A stretch of 64,000 nt of DNA from JALYNX01 sp963780755. Lineage in GTDB: Bacteria > Actinomycetota > Acidimicrobiia > Spongiisociales > ZC4RG35. Below are positions 63,790-64,000 of the stretch, in pieces (the first letter of the stretch is position 1; each line of letters begins with the position of its first letter). The stretch covers positions 620,001-684,000 of the forward strand of contig CAWACX010000001.1 of the NCBI GenBank assembly GCA_963780755.1, written 5' to 3'. The translations under genes were made by a program, and so were the position numbers. The notes under the pieces were generated by a model. It was given only the letters and a program-made list of their open reading frames with translations. It was not told where the DNA came from and searched no databases.

Positions 63790-64000
63790 CTATTCCTCGA
63801 CGGTGTCGACCGAGACCTTGCCCTCGGCTATTTCCTCCATCGCAATGGTCAAAGGCTTGCGTGAGAGCGTGTGGACCTGAGGCGGGACGAACTCGCCGTA
63901 GCCCACGCCGAGCTGGTGGAAGTAGCTGTTGATCTGGCGGGCCCGGCGCGCCGAAACGACGACGGTGGCGAACCGGTTTCCGATCTGGTCGATCACTTGT
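63790..64000 (-). CDS. rpoZ: RNA polymerase omega subunit (partial)
   Basis: The visible 70 codons give QVIDQIGNRFATVVVSARRA, then RQINSYFHQLG and a C-terminal part ending KVSVDTVEE. NRFATVVVSARRARQI is the omega core that clasps the beta' subunit. The frame is open to the window edge, so the true start lies outside; GTG 63996 is internal. The order rpoZ-coaBC-metK-priA is widespread in actinobacteria. Confidence 0.93.
   Translation of the reverse strand, partial: QVIDQIGNRFATVVVSARRARQINSYFHQLGVGYGEFVPPQVHTLSRKPLTIAMEEIAEGKVSVDTVEE

Noticed and set aside
61826..63880. 684-codon open frame on the plus strand
   Set aside because: It is the shadow of metK and coaBC, whose motifs are unmistakable on the other strand; long antisense frames are expected at this GC content.

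Overview
The window is high-GC bacterial chromosome from an actinomycete-like organism, most likely class Acidimicrobiia of the Actinomycetota. I infer this from gene order and family signatures, not from a database search. The order pgsA-gcvH-FHA (GarA-like)-FtsR-like MerR-DUF151-MerR matches the conserved actinobacterial block known from Mycobacterium. PriA lacks helicase motifs, as in actinobacteria. The 16S-23S spacer has no tRNA gene. No plasmid or intact phage genes are visible.

Layout. 0-3 kb: nitrogen signalling (amtB end, PII, GlnD). 3-8 kb: small accessory genes, an intact tRNA-Pro(GGG) and two half-tRNA-Pro remnants either side of it. 8-16 kb: broken peptide-binding protein, pgsA, gcvH, GarA/FtsR-type regulators, a D,D-carboxypeptidase, hpt, DUF151, MerR with a clear promoter and palindrome, gcvT. 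16-35 kb: mostly single metabolic or envelope genes (threonine dehydrogenase, adenosine deaminase, an unusual FtsH-like protease, RNase HII, two-subunit aconitase X, PAS kinase, galE, phosphohexomutase, amidase, His-tailed thioredoxin, SURF1). 35.8-42 kb: an rRNA operon (16S-23S-5S, minus strand) whose 23S gene is interrupted by a 727-nt group I intron encoding a LAGLIDADG homing endonuclease. 42-55.8 kb: a long minus-strand series def-fmt-rpe-response regulator-ribD-ribE-ribBA-ribH-infC-rpmI-rplT-rRNA methylase-pheS-pheT-mpg-tyrS, leading into the rRNA operon. 55.9-58.9 kb: a Fur-family regulator (Nur-like) and a nickel/cobalt ECF transporter on the plus strand. 59-64 kb: a membrane protein, then priA-metK-coaBC-rpoZ on the minus strand.

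The clearest special element is the 23S group I intron. Its P1 helix with a U-G pair at the 5' splice site, P7, P8, GNRA-capped P9 hairpins and terminal G can all be read from the sequence, and the endonuclease frame runs through the ribozyme core.

Seven genes (glnD, a solute-binding protein, an alpha/beta hydrolase, a phosphohexomutase, pheS, ribD, rpe) are broken by twelve single-base indels, ten of them extra bases. Several are essential housekeeping genes, so most of these breaks are probably assembly errors, not real pseudogenes. I give those genes as one whole span each.
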